Positions 10,250 to 22,172 of a stretch of 64,000 bases of DNA are shown piece after piece; the stretch's first letter is position 1; each line of letters starts with the position of its first letter. The stretch spans positions 1 to 64,000 of the forward strand of contig CAXIUP010000159.1 in the NCBI GenBank assembly GCA_964035015.1. Direction: 5' to 3'. The notes beneath the pieces are model-generated. The model searched no databases, was not told the DNA's origin, and saw only the letters and a list, made by a program, of their open reading frames with translations. This stretch comes from Corallium rubrum. Lineage: Eukaryota; Cnidaria; Anthozoa; Scleralcyonacea; Coralliidae. Made by a program: the position numbers and the translations under genes.

Positions 10250-10956
10250 GTTATAATTATGCAGGATTCCAGCGATTTATAGAAAAGGTGAAGTTTTTTT
10301 TAAAGTGAAAAGGTATAAATGCTGCATTTGCCAGAGACTGGGTTAGGTAAAAATAATGTCAAAATGGCGAACGAAAAATAACCAGCACGCAAATAGAGTA
10401 TGCAAAAGATGAAATTAGAGTTTCTCGCTGGCTGAAGTATGAAAGAAGCGAGAAAGAGATTTCTCATGCTGGGGAGCCTGGGGAGAGGTGCATGCACCTC
10501 GGTGATATAGCATCTTTGTCTTTTTGCCACCAGTGTGGTAGTTTATAGCCCACCCACCACCCCTACAACTAAGGACATGGATGCTATGTTATTATGTATT
10601 ATAGATGGCAACCCAGCGTTAGAACAATAATTATTTTCTTTATCGTTGTCAGATGGTGGAGGCAACGCAATCTTCAACGATGGAAGTGTTGTCGTGAATA
10701 GAATACTCTTGAATCTATTGAAGCTTTCTGCGCGACCTCGTCTATGACTGAGTATTCTAATTTTTTATTATGACTGGTTGAGTATTCGAACGCGTATAAT
10801 GCCGACTATATATTATACGGTAATACGGGATCAACACCATGCCCTCGCTTTGTAATTAGGTTTTTACTAGTCAAACCGAATTATATTGTCGATTACTTTT
10901 GGATCCTAAACAAGCTACGTTGTATACGCATCAGCCATTAAAGATAAAAAAGGTAC
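10250..10956. other. Spacer, no gene seen
   Basis: About 700 bases of mixed composition hold no convincing ORF, repeat or RNA gene. Confidence 0.5.
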
Positions 10957-11145
10957 AGGTTAAAGCCAGTTTTCCACTGGGTGAATTCGTTCGCGCGAAT
11001 CGAATGGCAATGCCCGTTCATGCAATATAATTGGTCGATGCTGCTAGTTTTCACGCCATTTTCCCTAGTAAACAACCATATTGTTGGAGAATTTGCTTTG
11101 TGCGAACGAATTTGTCCAGTGCCAGTGGAAAACCGGCTTAAACTG
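10957..11145. mobile_element. MITE-like inverted-repeat element
   Basis: The ends are imperfect inverted repeats of about 40 bases: TTAAAGCCAGTTTTCCACTGG at the left pairs with the complement of the right end, which reads CCAGTGGAAAACCGGCTTAA. The core is about 110 bases and non-coding. This is the layout of a short non-autonomous DNA transposon; the superfamily is not assigned. Confidence 0.6.
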
Positions 11146-11709
11146 CATAGTCATCGCCCTAAAACCGAGTTATACAATTATACTGAGCCTATAACCCGAA
11201 TTTCATGGAGTCAAATTATTGGGATTGCAAACGTGATCGAGAACTGTCGCGCTTGCAATCTCGCTAATTTTTGTTGTAAAAAGTCTCCATTTATTTATTT
11301 TTATTCATATATTTATTGCTGCCGAAGGCAGCTCACTAATCTTGGCATGGGTTGCCTGTGTCTCATGTCCAGACCTCTTTGCCGAGTTATGTATAGTCAA
11401 CGAAATCTCGATTTTAAGAGTTTGTTGACCGTTTTATGACGTCATGTGACGTAGACGTTTCTTCCTTGCAACTTACATCATCACATACGCCAGAAGGATT
11501 CGTCTGATGAAATTGCATGTTACGTTTGACGTTTGAAGTTGGTCAACACCACGACGGCGATGGATTTTCTGAACTGGCAATGCCACTGTTGACAAACGTA
11601 AACGTACTTTTGCTGAACCAAGCTGCAGTGCAGTGGTTGTGAAGAAAAGAAAACAGTTGTATTTATAAGGTAAGACACTGATTAATTTATATTTAACCAA
11701 GTTCAGTAA
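11146..11709. other. Helentron upstream region
   Basis: No gene is evident in this stretch between the MITE and the Helentron leader. The 5' terminus of the Helentron should lie somewhere here but I could not place it. Confidence 0.4.
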
Positions 11710-12012
11710 ATGGGAGTAACAATTGAGCAATATCGTGCCCGAATTGGTGCACACAATAATGTAAGGGTCAAAGAGTATTCAACTCGACTCGAAGGTGACA
11801 TTTGTGTTGTAATGTTGATGTTACTTCAGCTGCTAATAACGGCTATGGTATTAATAATACTGATACGAATATTTTATCTGGGTCTATTTTATTTGCCAAC
11901 AAAGAGGTTGGCAGAACGATATGCATGTGAAAGCTTGAATCAAGTGATAGTATCATTTACTCAAATGTCATGCTGCAATGTGTATGTTCCTGTTACTGAG
12001 AATGGCAAATGA
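11710..12012 (+). pseudogene. Helentron N-terminal leader with membrane segment
   Basis: The frame begins with an M-G-V-T-I-E-Q-Y-R-A-R-I-G leader, a type I recall at the start of several cnidarian transposon proteins. A strongly hydrophobic stretch around residues 33-58 follows and may be a membrane segment. It runs into a stop at 12,010-12,012, while the 2A peptide lies in another frame, so a frameshift separates leader and 2A. Confidence 0.5.
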
Positions 12013-12577
12013 TGTCGAAGAAAATCCTGGACCCACAGTATATGATGTGGTTGACCCAACTAAAACAATATCTGCTGATTTTAGCCAAGGTAATGCAAAG
12101 AAGTTTAGACAAAATGCTGGTAAACAATGTGTAGCCATGTCTTTGACTGCCGTAATACATAGTCAAATAACGAATATCAATGCATGGGATTCATCATGCT
12201 TGAATGACATATTGTGTGCTGGAAACAGCCTTTATACTTGTATAAGTAATTCTGTTAATAAAACTTTTTTGCTTTTAACTGACATGCCAGAAAGGGTAAC
12301 AGTTTCTGGTAAAATGTGTTATTTACAATTTAGCAACCCAGTTGCTGGGGATTTATTTATGGCAAGTAACAATCCACCATATTATTCTTTGGAAAATGCT
12401 CTGAATCATTTGTTTTTGGACTCTCAGTTAAATTATCAACATAGCCTGTTGACTATTGATTGCAACACAGTTGCAGTTTTAAAGACTTCTGAAGGGAACT
12501 TTAAAATTTTTGATTCTCACTCAAGAGATTCATATGGTATACCACATCCATTTGGAAAATGTGTATTGGTTTATTGA
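11978..12577 (+). pseudogene. Helentron 2A peptide and OTU-like cysteine-protease domain
   Basis: The frame starts with L-L-L-R-M-A-N and the D-V-E-E-N-P-G-P 2A motif. After the skip site it continues into an OTU-like domain, with N-A-G-K-Q-C (candidate catalytic Cys) near residue 47 and a C-terminal I-F-D-S-H-S-R-D-S segment (candidate His). Such domains act as deubiquitinase-like proteases in Helentrons; activity here is inference. The frame closes at 12,577 and the Rep domain continues in another frame that overlaps from 12,510. Confidence 0.7.
12011..12034 (+). other. 2A ribosome-skipping motif
   Basis: The eight codons encode D-V-E-E-N-P-G-P, the exact 2A consensus D(V/I)ExNPG-P, preceded by the Leu-rich stretch usual before 2A. 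Known 2A peptides make the ribosome skip the last Gly-Pro bond, releasing the upstream peptide. The motif itself is intact. Confidence 0.9.
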
Positions 12578-12579
12578 AA

Positions 12580-15572
12580 AGCAAGCTCAACTTGGAAATG
12601 CTAAGCTGAACAAGAAGTGTTCAGATGAATGTCAAACTAAAAAACGTACTAGACTTGAACAAAACAGTACCAATAATAATATTAATCAGCAGGATTATTT
12701 TAAAGAATTTGATATTAAGAAAAATGGTAGTATTCATGAACAAAGTAGGGCAAAATCCAATATTGCTAAGTTTCATAAATCTCTTGAATATTTCATCTGT
12801 CAATGTGCAGTTTGTCAAGAGGCATGGCCATTGAAATCTAAACCACGGTCACCCAATAATTATGTATGCTCACGATGTTCTAGAGATACAAAATCTCCTA
12901 AAAAGTTCTCATTTGAAAATTCAATGATTCCTTCACCAGTACCACACGAGTTACAAGGTTTGACTCAAGTTGAGGAAATGTTGATTGCTCGTGCTCTCCC
13001 TATTATGAGAGTTTATATTAAACCAGGTGGACAAAGAGGTTACTCAGGGCATTGTATTAACTTGCCACAAAATGTAAAAGAACTGGCAACATCATTGCCG
13101 AGATATCCAAAAGAATTGTCTGTGATTATTGTCAAAGTCAAAGGTAGAGGTAACACATTTAAAGATGTGACTGTGAGAAGACAAAAAGTACACAATGCAT
13201 TATTGTGGCTGATACATAATAATCTTCATTATGCTGAGTTAAACATTAATGTAGATGCATTAAACTCTTTACCTGAAAATGGTGTTCCAGCAGATCTCAT
13301 GACTGTTGAGACTGAGAATGAAATAGTCTCAGATGATAGTGCTATGCCTGATTTAGGCCCGCCTACTGATAACCCTTGTGAGGACACAGTTTATAACGTC
13401 TCAACTGAGATGAGTAGTTTTTTACCTGCTGGTGAACAACAAGAACAAGAAATAGAAGCGGTTAGAAATCAGCTTTCTGCAAATCAACCAATGGCATGGC
13501 CTACTGTTGAAAATGAGCCATTAAATGAATATCAGGTGTCACATCTGGCCACTATGGCTTTTCCAACATTATTTCCTGATGGGAAAGGTGATCCCACTCA
13601 TCAAAGTCTGTTGAGAGATGTGCCTCTTCAAGAAAGAATTAAGCATCTTTTGAAATTTGCTGACATTATTGATGGTAAATGGGTGTACCGTTTCGCTAAC
13701 CACCCCAGATTTTCATACTGGGCTTTCAATATGATTCACAGAAAGCGTATTTTACAACAGAGTGGAATATTCCTCAAACAAAATCCAGGTGAAGCTCATC
13801 TCACTATTGATGAGCTGCGTGAAATGGCTGCAAGCGACAACTCAGCTGTATTCATGTCTAAAGTGTCACGGTATGTTGGCAATATAGTTGGTACAAATGC
13901 TTATTGGAATAAAGTGAGAGAAGAATTAAAAGCTATTATAACTAATGTTGGAGCACCAACATTGTTCTTTACTTTTTCCTCTGCAGATATGCATTGGCCT
14001 GAGTTACATGCTCTGTTTGGAGCAAATGATAACCACACCAACAGTGAAATGAGGCGACAAAATGTCATTAATAATCCTCATATGGTGGATTGGTTTTTCA
14101 CACAAAGACTAGAAAGCTTTGTTAAGCACTGGCTTTATAATACACTTGGTGCAAAGTGGCACTGGTTCAGATATGAATACCAAGGTAGAGGTAGTATTCA
14201 TTGTCATGGTACTGCTAAACTAAATAATGACCCAGGATTGTGTCAACTTACTCAGACTGCTCTGAAAGGGTTCTTAGCTCAGAAATTTAAGAATGAGAAT
14301 GATTGTCCTGATACAACAGAACTAGACCAGGATATTGAAGCTGGTAAAAAAGCTGCTGACACAGCGTGTCAGTATGTTGATTGGTTATTGTCAACTGTAA
14401 ACCCAAACCCACCAGATGAGGACATGTGGATAAGACCCCAAGTCCATCCATGTCAGAAATGTCATAATGATATTCCTGAGTTTGAAGTACAATCTGATTA
14501 TGTAGATCTTTTAAATATGGTTCAACGACACACTCGCTGTAGCACAAACTACTGTCTTCGGAAAAAATCTAATGAATCAGAGTTGAAATGTAGATTTAAT
14601 TTCCCATTTGATCACTGTCCTCAGACAAAATTAGAATTTGAAGAAATTCACAGTAAAGGTGATAATGTGCAATATAGAGCAAAGATTGTAACTAAGAGAA
14701 ATGATTCTAGGTTAAACAACCACCAACAACTCCAGCTGCAAGGTTGGAGAGCTAACTGTGAGATTCAAGCTGTTATTGATCACTATGCCTGTGTTGAATA
14801 TCTAACTACATATGCTGCTAAAGGTGAACCAAGGTCACCTATGCTGAAACAGGCATTTAATTCTATTGTCCAGAATGTTGACAATAATAGTGACTCTCAC
14901 AGGGCTATCAAAAAGGTAGTAATGAAAACTCTTGGTGAAAGAGATTATGCAGCTCAAGAGACAATGCATCATTTATTGTCACTAAGACTTCATAGTTCAT
15001 CATTTAGAGTGATTCCAGTGAGTCTCAATGGTTCACGTAGAGTACGTGAAAATGAATCTATTGATGGTGATTTTTGCACTGATAATTCACTTCTTGATGT
15101 GTATGCTAACCGTCAACAATATGACAGTTCACAAGACGTTATGAATATGAACTTTGTTCAGTTTGCTACAACATACAAAGTTGTTAAGAATGAGTTAACA
15201 AAACTACCAGAAAGTGTTGTCCCAAGGATATTCCCTACTTACTCCGCCAATCCGAAAGGCCCAAATTTTGGGCTTTATTGCAAGTATCAACTTCTGAGGT
15301 ATAAACCATGGAAAACAACCCAAAATAATGCATGGGGTGACCAAGAACCAACTGGTGAAATTTTAACTACTCATTGGCAAGAATTCTTGCAAACACCTTA
15401 TGGACAAACCAATGTCCCAGACTGGTTTGACAAACTACAAACTGTTATTCAGAGTCAACTAGAACCTGAAGATGAACCTTGTGAAGAGCAAGGCAATACC
15501 CGTGAGGAATGGATGATCTTATCCGAACTTTACACTCTGAGAGAACTGCTGGAGTCTCTTACGTTGCAATAA
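12580..15572 (+). pseudogene. Helentron Rep (HUH/Y2 replication initiator), C-terminally truncated
   Basis: About 1,000 codons are open (ATG-initiated from 12,510 in the overlapping region). They carry a Cys-rich finger (C-Q-C-A-V-C ... C-S-R-C), the Helitron-like N domain, the HUH metal site G-S-I-H-C-H-G near 14,195, and the tyrosine pair [11 protein letters not shown] near 14,795. Rep nicks and rejoins single-stranded DNA during rolling-circle transposition. The frame runs on to about 15,535 with the usual pre-helicase sequence and then shifts at a deletion junction. The whole helicase except its last motif is missing. Confidence 0.85.
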
Positions 15573-15727
15573 GCAGAGTAAAAACACTGTCGTCTTGTGT
15601 TATTGAACCAATGACTTATGAAAGATTGACAAGCTTAAAATTATCAGCAAATTTGCACTTCAGGCTTCAAGAAGAAATAAGGCTTGATCATTTGTCACAG
15701 ATTACATACAGTTCATATAAAGGTTGA
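15540..15727 (+). pseudogene. Remnant of Helentron helicase C terminus (motif VI)
   Basis: After the deletion junction the sequence encodes [14 protein letters not shown], a clear Pif1/RecD-type motif VI, in a frame different from the Rep ORF. It ends at TGA 15,725-15,727. No other helicase motif remains. Confidence 0.75.
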
Positions 15728-16138
15728 TAATATCTAGGGATTTCAATTATTTATCTCACAGTTAATTAACATGTATTACAGTATTATGTTCATATTATAT
15801 TACTGAATGAAATTGTTTTACATTTCATTTTTGACTCATAAATTAGACCTTAATTGCATTCCACGAAGGAGAGTAATAATCTTGTATGAATTTTACTTGA
15901 TCACGCACGGATTTCTGTGCATTTGCAGGGGTGGAGCTAAGTTCTGCAAACGTGTTCTGTTCCATAATGTTTGGGGTACTTAGAGTACAATCCAGTAACT
16001 TTTGGGAGAAACAAGCCTACAGTACATGGCTGTTTTCGAGGTTGGTAGACTACATGTGTCATAGACCCCACGATTTATTTGTTCTTTCGAGCTCAAGGTG
16101 AAGTGAGTCAGGTTTACTTGGTAAGTTAATTTTTTATT
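15728..16138. other. Helentron 3' flank, no gene seen
   Basis: AT-rich sequence with no convincing coding frame. The Helentron 3' end (a short hairpin before CTRR) was not identified. Confidence 0.4.
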
Positions 16139-16332
16139 CTTACGAATTTAAACGTAATCTTTACAACAATGTCTACGACTTATCAAAGCTTTGTGAATAT
16201 GTAAACGTGTGTATTATTAGTGGTGCAATTGAAGCATATAAAAAGCCGGATGAGCGAACTTTTATTAAACATATCAAGCTTAAACTGTATGACATCGGTG
16301 GGTCTTGTATCGGCCCACAATTTAAAGAGTAA
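16139..16332 (+). CDS. Short open segment, possible exon
   Basis: A 64-codon open stretch without a clear ATG encodes a balanced, Tyr/Lys-rich peptide with normal coding appearance, ending at TAA just before the satellite array. It may be a last exon of a host gene or part of the repeat's flank. No domain is recognised. Confidence 0.3.
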
Positions 16333-16377
16333 GGTACAAAATTGATATTTCGATTTATTAAATCTTTAACCAACTGA

Positions 16378-18899
16378 CACGTTGTGGTCTCGAAGATAAA
16401 ATGAGTAATTGTACTCAATGGCTAGCGAGCCAACTGACCCATTGTGGTCTCGAAGATAAAATGAGTAATTGTACTCAATGGCTAGCGAGCCAACTGACCC
16501 GTTGAGGTCTCGAAGATAAAATGAGTAATTGTACTCAATGGCTAGCGAGCCAACTGACCCGTTGTGGTCTCGAAGATAAAATGAGTAATTTACTCAATGG
16601 CTAGCGAGCCAACTGACCCGTTGTGGTCTCGAAGATAAAATGAGTAATTGTACTCAATGGCTAACAAGCCAACTGACCCGTTGAGGTCTCGAAGATAAAA
16701 TGAGTAATTGTACTCAATGGCTAGCGAGCCAACTGACCCGTTGAGGTCTCGAAGATAAAATGAGTAATTGTACTCAATGGCTAGCGAGCCAATTGACCCG
16801 TTGAGGTCTCGAAGATAAAATGAGTAATTGTACTCAATGGCTAGCGAGCCAACTGACCCGTTGAGGTCTCGAAGATAAAATGAGTAATTGTACTCAATGG
16901 CTAGCGAGCCAATTGACCCGTTGAGGTCTCGAAGATAAAATGAGTAATTGTACTCAATAGCAAGCGAGCGAACTGCCCGTTGTGGTCTCGAAGATAAAAT
17001 GAGTAATTGTACTGAATGGCTAGCGAGCCAACTGACCCGTTGAGGTCTCGAAAATGAAATGAGTAATTGTACTCAATGGCTAGCGAGCCAACTGACCCGT
17101 TGAGGTCTCGAAGATAAAATGAGTAATTGTACTGAATGGCTAGCGAGCCAACTGACCCGTTGAGGTCTCGAAGATAAAATGAGTAATTGTACTCAATGGC
17201 AAGCGAGCGAACTGCCCGTTGTGGTCTCGAAGATAAAATGAGTAATTGTACTCAATGGCTAGCGAGCCAACTGACCCGTTGAGGTCTCGAAGACAAAATG
17301 AGTAATTGTACTCAATGGCTAGCGAGCCAACTGACCCGTTGTGGTCTCGAAGATAAAATGAGTAATTGTACTCAATGGCTAACAAGGCAACTGGACCCGT
17401 TCAGGTCTCGAAGATGAAATGAGTAATTGTACTCAATGGCTAGCGAGCCAACTGACCCGTTGAGGTCTCGAAGATAAAATGAGTAATTGTACTCAATGGC
17501 TAGTGAGCCAATTGACCCGTTGAGGTCTCGAAGATAAAATGAGTAATTGTACTGAATGGCTAGCGAGCCAACTGACCCGTTGAGGTCTCGAAGATAAAAT
17601 GAGTAATTGTACTCAATGGCAAGCGAGCGAACTGCCTGTTGTGGTCTCGAAGATAAAATGAGTAATTGTACTCAATGGCTAGCGAGGCAACTGACCCGTT
17701 GTGGTCTCGAAGATAAAATGAGTAATTGTACTCAATGGCTAGCGAGCCAACTGACCCGTTGAGGTCTCGAAGATAAAATGAGTAATTGTACTCAATGGCT
17801 AGCGAGCCAACTGACCCGTTGTGGTCTCGAAGATAAAATGAGTAATTGTACTCAATGGCTAGCGAGCCAACTGACCCGTTGAGGTCTCGAAGATAAAATG
17901 AGTAATTGTACTCAATGGCTAGCGAGCCAACTGACCCGTTGTGGTCTCGAAGATAAAACGAGTAATTGTACTCAATGGCTAACAAGGCAACTGGACCCGT
18001 TGAGGTCTCGAAGATGAAATGAGTAATTGTACTCAATGGCTAGCGAGCCAACTGACCCGTTGAGGTCTCGAAGATAAAATGAGTAATTGTACTCAATGGC
18101 TAGTGAGCCAATTGACCCGTTGAGGTCTGGAAGATAAAATGAGTAATTGTACTCAATGGCTAGCGAGCCAACTGACCCGTTGAGGTCTCGAAGATAAAAT
18201 GAGTAATTGTACTCAATGGCTAGCGAGCCAATTGACCCGTTGAGGTCTCGAAGATAAAATGAGTAATTGTACTCAATGGCTAGCGAGCGAACTGACCCGT
18301 TGAGGTCTCGAAGATAAAATGAGTAATTGTACTCAATGGCAAGCGAGCGAACTGCCCGTTGTGGTCTCGAAGATAAAATGAGTAATTGTACTGAATGGCT
18401 AGCGAGCCAACTGACCCGTTGAGGTCTCGAAGATGAAATGAGTAATTGTACTCAATGGCTAGCGAGCCAACTGACCCGTTGAGGTCTCGAAGATAAAATG
18501 AGTAATTGTACTGAATGGCTAGCGAGCCAACTGACCCGTTGAGGTCTCGAAGATAAAATGAGTAATTGTACTCAATGGCAAGCGAGCGAACTGCCCGTTG
18601 TGGTCTCGAAGATAAAATGAGTAATTGTACTGAATGGCTAGCGAGCCAACTGACCCGTTGAGGTCTCGAAGATAAAATGAGTAAGTGTACTGAATGGCTA
18701 GCGAGCCAACTGACCCGTTGAGGTCTTGAAGATAAAATGAGTAATTGTACTGAATGGCTAGCGAGCCAACCGACCCGTTGAGGTCTCGAAGATAAAATGA
18801 GTAATTGTACTGAATGGCTAGCGAGCCAACCGACCCGTTCAGGTATCGAAGATAAAATGAGTAATTGTACTCAATGGCAAGCGAGCCGTTGTAGTCTCG
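16378..18899. repeat. 60-bp satellite array, about 42 copies
   Basis: The unit is 60 bases (for example CTGACCCGTTGAGGTCTCGA, then AGATAAAATGAGTAATTGTA, then CTCAATGGCTAGCGAGCCAA). Copies differ by a few substitutions; the alternation GAGGTC/GTGGTC and a 59-base GAGCGAACTGCCCG variant recur at multiples of 60 bases, so there is a higher-order pattern. Because 60 is divisible by three, long accidental open frames run through it on the minus strand. Confidence 0.95.
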
Positions 18900-19004
18900 A
18901 AAGCAATCTTCATTTGAACAAATGATATGATAGGTTTCTGTTATTCACATGGTTGCATATAAACATAGCTATTATTCTAACAGTTCTTATTTCTGTGTCT
19001 ATAG

Positions 19005-19731
19005 ACTTAGAGCACATAATGGAGCTCAAATCAAATGTTGGTAAGTTATATGTATATATTTTAGAAGGTTTTGAGTTATGGCATTTAATGCAATAGTTCT
19101 TGCATTGGTGTTGAACCCACAATAATAGACAAGCTTCACACTATACATCTTGCGTGTCTATTATATTTTATATCTTTAGTATCATCCGACTAGTAAACTA
19201 TTAATACAGATCCTGCATTCTGATTGCCTAAGCTATTTCCTGCCTATTGCTACAGATCCTGCATTCTGATTGGCTAAGCTACATGTATTTCCTGTCTATT
19301 GCTAATAGATTACTACCAGTGAAAGAGAATACAAAACTATGGCAAAAACTTGCATTTTCCTTTTGTTCTTTAAAATGGTATTTTGACCAATTCATACACT
19401 GTACACCTGTTGTTGGATTTTACTAAAACAATTAGGGAACTTGCTTTGTTATCTGAACCTACTGTCTGCTCATAGACAACTCGCGTTCATTGTCTAATTG
19501 TTAAATAGCAAGAGTTGCATGTAATAGACCAATATTATCAAGTATTTACTTAAGTTTACTTTTACTTCATACTCCAAATATTTATATCACATGTGTATAT
19601 GTTACATATCCATAAACTGTTCTTGTAAAGCTATATCTCTCATTCTTTTCTTCTCTTCAGAGAAAGATACACCACCAATTCAGCGTTTCCTTCATTCTGT
19701 GTCTCCAATAAAGAAGTCAGGGCAATGCAAA
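19005..19731 (+). pseudogene. RPA-like OB-fold gene, 5' exons (interrupted by Polinton)
   Basis: An acceptor (TCTATAG) precedes a 36-bp exon, 19,005-19,040, containing an in-frame ATG at 19,018, followed by a GTAAGT donor. A second acceptor (TTCTCTTCAG) opens the next exon at 19,661. Splicing phases agree, and the exon frame reads up to a Cys-Lys pair at 19,726-19,731, where the Polinton begins. The same frame resumes at 51,930 with Tyr-Phe-Asn-Cys. The gene belongs to a cnidarian family resembling the large RPA subunit. Whether other copies are intact elsewhere is unknown. Confidence 0.7.
19206..19303. repeat. Tandem duplication in the host intron
   Basis: Two copies of about 46-52 bases, each starting ACAGATCCTGCATTCTGATT, lie side by side in the intron upstream of the interrupted exon. 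Confidence 0.8.
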
Positions 19732-20626
19732 AGTAGTGGTGTATAAAATAAGATTTTATTTTATGTGTTGGGGACTGGCACTAGTTTTTAACCAATCAGA
19801 TTGCAGTATTTTTTTCATTAGCCAATCAGCATCGAGCAGGTATAAAATTAGCATAATTTTGGCCGGGGGGTGTTCGAGAGTGGGTGTTGGCTCATCTCAT
19901 TAGCATATTGTTTTTTAGGAGGGGTGTGGGGTGTTTTTTTGGGGGGTGGTGCGAGGAGGTGTGTTGTATGGGGTGTGTGTTTTCTTGTGGTTTATTGTTC
20001 TGCGTGCGTGCGTGTGTTGTGTGATTGTAAGTTTTTTTCTTTGACTTCTTTTCCATCAGTTTTAAAGTTTTCTTTAGGAAATACCAGACCACAGAAATAT
20101 TTGTGATTTTTTGTGCACTGGTGTTTCCAAGAGAAAGCTTTGTAGCAACAGCAGTACCGGTGTGGCGCTCTCGAGAACCAGGTCTGAAGTGATTTTTAAG
20201 CATTCAAACACAACAATACCCCGTGACATCATTGATAATATCTCGTGATATCATTGTGGTTGGTTGCTAAAAGGACATCTTGTTTCTTCTTCTTTATCAC
20301 CACCACCTGAAGAATATCTTTGTGTTTGAAATACTATTGAAATACTATTATAAAGAAGAAGACTAATAGCTAGTTTTACAAGTCTTCTTTTATCATAGTG
20401 TTTCAATAGCATAGTAGCAGCCTTTTCTTCTTCTTCTTCACCGAGCGATGTGTCTTTTTTCCCGATATTTGGGATAAAGTTTTAAAAAAAAATGGGTATT
20501 CAGTATTTTTTTAAAGCTTTATCTAAAATATTTCAATAGTAGTAGTAGCAGCGAACCGGATGTGGCTCTCTCGATAGCCAACGTGAAGTGATGAAATCTT
20601 TATACGTGTGATTTATTAGTAATATT
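19732..20626 (+). repeat. Left terminal inverted repeat
   Basis: The outer approximately 290 bases are nearly identical to the complement of the right end. Inner similarity continues in blocks to about 20,626, with an insertion at about 20,023-20,195 and other indels. It ends in shared words such as GATATCATTGTGGTTG and CCGGATGT. Its outer part has two CCAAT words and a TATAAAA. Confidence 0.9.
19792..19847 (+). promoter_or_regulatory. CCAAT/TATA promoter-like block inside the TIR
   Basis: CCAAT words lie at 19,792-19,796 and 19,822-19,826, followed by TATAAAA at 19,841-19,847, oriented into the element. The right TIR carries the same block in mirror orientation. Spacing resembles an RNA polymerase II promoter. 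Confidence 0.45.
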
Positions 20627-22172
20627 CGGTATGTAAATGAGGAGGGACCAAGAGAAATACCACCGACAGTTGATAAAACTTACGGGGATATTTCTCCGAT
20701 TCCCACCAATCTTCTTTTCATTATTATTGTAATCTTCTTTTCATTATTATTGTAATCTTCCATAAACGAATACAACAGGCGAAAAGTTTTGAAAAAGTCT
20801 GTCGGAGATGTACTCGGGCAGACTTTTCCAAAGCTTTTTACTTCATTGTTTCTCCTTGTTGTTTTTTTCTTTTCATCATTATTGTAATCTTCCTCCATGG
20901 TAATGAGTAATGTATAAATAAATAAATAAAGCTTTGGAAAAGAAAGGTCGATCTGTTAAATGATAGACAAGTTCTTTGCCAAAGAGTCATTTAAATATCA
21001 TCCTCCTGTTCTTGTAAATTTCTTTTTTTCGTCTTTAGCAACATGATGAAAGAAGAGAGACTAGCTAGACAAGACTTTCTTTTATCATCACGTGTTCAAG
21101 ACCAACATTCTCGTCTTTTCTTTCTTTATTTCTTTTGTAATCCATAAAACGATACAACAGACGAAAAAGCGCTGGAAATGACGGAGTACCAAGTACACCA
21201 TCAAAACCAAAGCTTTTTTAGCTCATTGCAATGTCTTCTCCTTTGTTTTCTTTTCATTGTAATTATCTTCTTTTTTCATCATTTATTGTAATCTCCCATG
21301 AGTAAATGAGTGATTCTTGTTTCTCCTCGTAAATGAATCTCCAGCGTTCAACAACAAAACGTTTTTGAAATAAATTTAAAATTTTATTTTAAAATCGTTT
21401 TGTTTTTGAAAAAAAAACCTTGAGACGGAAGCTTCCAAAAAAATAGTCTCCTCCTTTACAAGAACAAATGAATAATTATGTCAAGTACTATCCATTCATA
21501 CTTGTAAATGAGATAAAATCTGTAGCGTTTCTTCTTTTTTTCACCCATGTTTCTTCTCAGTTCTTGAAGCAACCCAAACGCATACCTGTTCAACAACAAA
21601 ACGGTTTCAAAATAAATTTAAAACTTATTTTAATATCGTTTTGTTTTTGAAAAAACCTTGAGATTGGGAAGTTTCCAAAATAATTTCTCTTTAAATTAGT
21701 GCCTTCGTCAATTCTCTTGCTTCTTTGTGGAAGCATCAGATATTGACGAAGTCGCCATTTAAAATAAATTTAAATAAATGATCCGGGTGTCATCAGCAAT
21801 GGAATCTTTATATTTCTCTTTAAATTTTTTAATCTGCCTGCGCTGTCGCGACATTCCTATCATTTGAGAACTGTATTCTCAAGTGATAACCATGTCTGGA
21901 CAGCGCACGCATCATTGAGTCTTTCTTTCTTTTCTTTCTTTCTGTCATTTTCTTGTCTTGTCTTGTCTTCTTTTGTTGTTGTTTCGCATCAGACAAAATG
22001 GTGATGAAATAAATTTTAAACCTATTTCCTCCTCATTTTGTGTGAAACTTGAATATGCTATGGTAATAAATAAATGAAGCTGTATAGAAAGACGGTAATC
22101 AGTAAATGACTACCGTTTTTCTCTAGAGCTTTATCTAAAATATCTTTTTATTATGTGAATTTGAATATTTTT
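20627..22172. repeat. Left-arm non-coding region with diverged repeats
   Basis: No gene is supported. The sequence holds repeated CTTTTCATTATTATTGTAAT words (20,700-20,890) and a roughly 95-bp unit present near 21,351 and 21,591 that begins CAACAACAAAACG and contains GTTTTGTTTTTGAAAAA. It may be spacer or promoter DNA. Confidence 0.6.

Larger units (their letters stand above)
11710..15727 (+). mobile_element. Helitron of the Helentron type, helicase-deleted
   Basis: The coding region runs from a hydrophobic leader through a 2A peptide, an OTU-like domain and a Rep domain. It then jumps straight to the last motif of the Pif1-type helicase. Helentrons are rolling-circle transposons whose protein often carries an extra OTU domain. 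Two frame changes (near 11,960 and 12,560) and an internal deletion near 15,540 make this copy non-autonomous. The 5' and 3' termini of the element were not located. Confidence 0.8.

Noticed and set aside
17140-18036. Long minus-strand open frames of 81 and 158 aa with a 20-residue period
   Set aside because: They are produced by the 60-bp satellite unit being a multiple of three; the same frame recurs in neighbouring copies and no start context or homology supports a gene.
16378-18899. CRISPR-like regular array
   Set aside because: The units are contiguous with no unique spacers, so it is a tandem satellite; the host is also eukaryotic.
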